Shown one piece after another: positions 62,558 to 64,000 of a stretch of DNA of 64,000 nt; position 1 is the first letter of the stretch, and every line of letters begins with the position of its first letter. The stretch is taken from contig NC_092473.1 of assembly GCF_047495875.1 (NCBI RefSeq), positions 13,235,733-13,299,732 of the forward strand. The letters are read 5' to 3'. The position numbers were made by a program, and so were the translations under genes. The stretch comes from Pithys albifrons albifrons (lineage: Eukaryota; Chordata; Aves; Passeriformes; Thamnophilidae). Under the pieces are notes generated by a model, which saw nothing but the letters and a program-made list of their open reading frames with translations, searched no databases and was not told the origin of the DNA.

Positions 62558-62563
62558 TTTATT
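62558..62563 (-). terminator. CYP3A: Candidate polyadenylation signal of the second CYP3A gene
   Basis: AATAAA on the minus strand, 146 bases after the stop. Another AATAAA on this strand is at 62472-62477. Either gives a short 3' UTR, in contrast to the first gene. Confidence 0.5.
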
Positions 62564-62709
62564 AGTAAATATGGAGTAATTGCTTCCAGAATTAACTAGA
62601 GCTGCTCTTCTGTGTCTGTACATGTAGAGAGATTTCCTGTGATGTGTGATCCCCCTGTTAGCACAGCTCTCATTAGATGCTGGGGGACTGTGGCAGGCAC
62701 AGCTGGGTT

Positions 62710-62808
62710 TTACTTCCCTGCAGGTGTGGTGTTGGTCCGGGGAACCAATTTCAGAATAATCGGCTTCTCTGGCGTTAAGAGCCCCTGTGAGCTCAGCTTG
62801 ATCGGGAT
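62710..62808 (-). CDS. CYP3A: Second CYP3A gene, exon 13: C terminus
   Basis: 99 nt including TAA, after the acceptor ATTGTTGCAG. It reads [20 protein letters not shown] then [12 protein letters not shown]. The start IPIKLS and the PEKP-I-LK strand match the family C terminus. It lacks its own ATG, and a longer frame on the same strand hides it. Confidence 0.92.
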   Translation of the reverse strand: MPIKLSSQGLLTPEKPIILKLVPRTNTTPAGK

Positions 62809-63148
62809 CTGCAACAATAAGAGCATAAAACACACTTGGAGATAAAGTTAAATAAGTAGAGATTAAAGGAAACAAACTTGGCCAGTTTAGGCACAGCTGG
62901 GTCCGTAGTGCCTGGAAGTGCAAAGCGTCTGATGCTGGCACCCACCTGTTCATGTGAGAGCATCAAACCATAATGAGCTTCTCACCTGAGTTTCTTTGCA
63001 GGTCTGGAAGGTGAAATGTTGCAACAAGGAGGCAATGGCAACTTTCAGAGACAGGAGAGCAAACCTCATCCCAATGCAGTTCCTGGGACCAGCCCCAAAG
63101 GGCAGGTATGTGTAGGGGTCCAAGGACTCCTTGTTTTCCTTACTGAAC
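62710..63148 (-). CDS. CYP3A: Second cytochrome P450 3A gene, last two exons (partial)
   Basis: The exons on the minus strand are 63148-62986 and 62808-62710, separated by a GT-AG intron of 177 bp. Together they encode 86 C-terminal residues and a TAA stop. The first carries [20 protein letters not shown] and the heme loop [10 protein letters not shown]; the second ends [12 protein letters not shown]. Exon 12 agrees with that of the first CYP3A gene at about 41 of 54 positions; the last exon is more different. They are therefore old paralogues, not a recent copy. The gene faces the first CYP3A gene. Exons 1-11 must lie right of the window. As with the neighbour, the product is expected to be a microsomal mono-oxygenase. 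No defect is visible in the part present. Confidence 0.92.
62986..63148 (-). CDS. CYP3A: Second CYP3A gene, exon 12: heme-binding loop
   Basis: 163 nt, identical in length to exon 12 of the first gene. The acceptor is TTATCCAG and the donor CAG|GTGAGA. It contains [17 protein letters not shown] and ends TCKETQ, the same last residues as in human CYP3A4. Confidence 0.95.
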
Positions 63149-64000
63149 CTGGATAATGACATGGTTGGGGAAAAGAAATGAAGACAGAAAAACCCTCAAA
63201 GCAACATTTCTTATTTATCCAGAGATTTCTTGCTGGTGGCCTGCAGAGATTTGTTTAGTTTCTTTTCCTAAGGTGTCTCAGGGTAACCCAGCAATCAAGT
63301 GCTTTGTCAGAGCTCTCCTCCAGGTCAGGGTAGGATCCCACTGGAGGGTTTGATTTTAATTCTGTTCATCCAGATTAGAAGTTGGAAGCAAGGTGAAAAT
63401 CTAGGCAACATGCTGCCCCAAACTGACTGATATTTCCTATCTGTTGTATTTAGTGAGACAGAAATCACAAATGGTTTTGATCAGGAGCAGCCTATGGCTT
63501 TTCAGTCTTGCTGGGAATGGGAGGTAGATACCATCTCCAAAGTAACCAGCTAGGAAAGGTTATCACTTCCTTGAAAACAAGAAGGGAAAGCTATTCTGAA
63601 ATGATCAACTCTGGTATATTTAATAGAAGCCCGTGTGAAAGGAACAGGTTCGGCCATGAGGATTACACAGAGGATGGCCAACAGTTACAAAAACTTACCA
63701 TCTATTCTCTCCTCAGCAAGCCTAAACACTGGGTACAAGATCCTGTGATCACTGTTTTTCTCTCAATAAGATTGTTATTTGAAACCCTGCTGTAAGTGCA
63801 AAGCTCATTTTCTTCTTAAAATGGCATTCCCATGAGCCTGCAATTTCTCATCCATATTGTTTGTAAAAAGATAGGAAGAACACCATTAGGAAGCTAATCA
63901 GAGATTAATACTTAATTACAAAATGAGGAAAAAGCAGCATGATATTTCTTCCCTCTTATTATGCTTTTTGTACCTTTCTGGTCTGAACTCCTCTGGGTTT
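63149..64000 (-). other. CYP3A: Intron 11 of the second CYP3A gene (cut by window edge)
   Basis: 850 bp upstream of exon 12 on the minus strand, without a match to CYP3A exon 11. In the first gene this intron is 1460 bp, so exon 11 is expected beyond the edge. I see no repeat in it. Confidence 0.65.

Noticed and set aside
62441..62953. A 170-codon minus-strand frame at the end of the second CYP3A gene.
   Set aside because: It crosses exon 13 in the wrong frame and ignores the clear acceptor at 62809-62810. The right frame gives a typical CYP3A C terminus.
25425..63148. The two CYP3A genes as a recent inverted duplication or assembly palindrome.
   Set aside because: Exon 12 differs at about a quarter of residues, intron 12 is 177 against 1946 bp, and the last exons differ strongly, so they are old paralogues.

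Overview
The window is nuclear DNA from a bird. The genes have many introns with GT-AG borders, and avian CR1 LINE 3' ends and an avian ERVL-type LTR are scattered between exons. The gene order, SDK1 followed by CYP3A genes, is the one known from non-mammalian vertebrates, where the CYP3A locus lies between SDK1 and FOXK1 (in human, SDK1 and FOXK1 are neighbours on 7p22). I cannot name the species; a neoavian or songbird genome fits the repeats. I found no tRNA, rRNA, CRISPR array or bacterial feature.

Layout. (1) 1-12811, plus strand: the last five coding exons of SDK1 (Sidekick-1). They carry the end of the last fibronectin-III domain, the membrane helix and the whole cytoplasmic tail with its C-terminal PDZ ligand. 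A presumed 3' UTR follows. (2) About 15.6-24.9 kb: intergenic DNA with one CR1 remnant and no gene I can support. (3) 24.96-25.64 kb: a GC-rich minisatellite of about 21-bp units joined to a CpG island that holds the start of a CYP3A gene. (4) 25425-36721, plus strand: a complete 13-exon CYP3A gene encoding 509 residues (499 with an alternative exon 9 donor), with all P450 signature motifs intact. (5) About 37.7-62.5 kb: 25 kb of intergenic DNA with CR1 pieces, a solo LTR, simple repeats and AT-rich stretches that look like conserved non-coding DNA. (6) 62710-63148, minus strand: the last two exons of a second, clearly diverged CYP3A gene. The two CYP3A genes point towards each other, and exons 1-11 of the second lie beyond the right edge.

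The most unusual signal is in the gene-free interval. A segment of about 200 bp near 42.8-43.0 kb recurs diverged at 60.45-60.67 kb, and another of about 120 bp near 45.03-45.16 kb recurs at 62.05-62.16 kb. Both pairs keep the same order and orientation. This suggests an old duplication of an intergenic block, perhaps of regulatory elements, whose orientation does not match the convergent genes. Other points of interest are the minisatellite touching the CYP3A promoter, two in-frame splice donors 30 bp apart in exon 9, an upstream ATG overlapping the CYP3A start, and a 177-bp last intron in the second CYP3A gene against 1946 bp in the first.

The two gene types are not functionally linked. SDK1 is a synaptic adhesion molecule. 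The CYP3A enzymes are microsomal mono-oxygenases for steroids and foreign compounds. They are neighbours by conserved synteny only.
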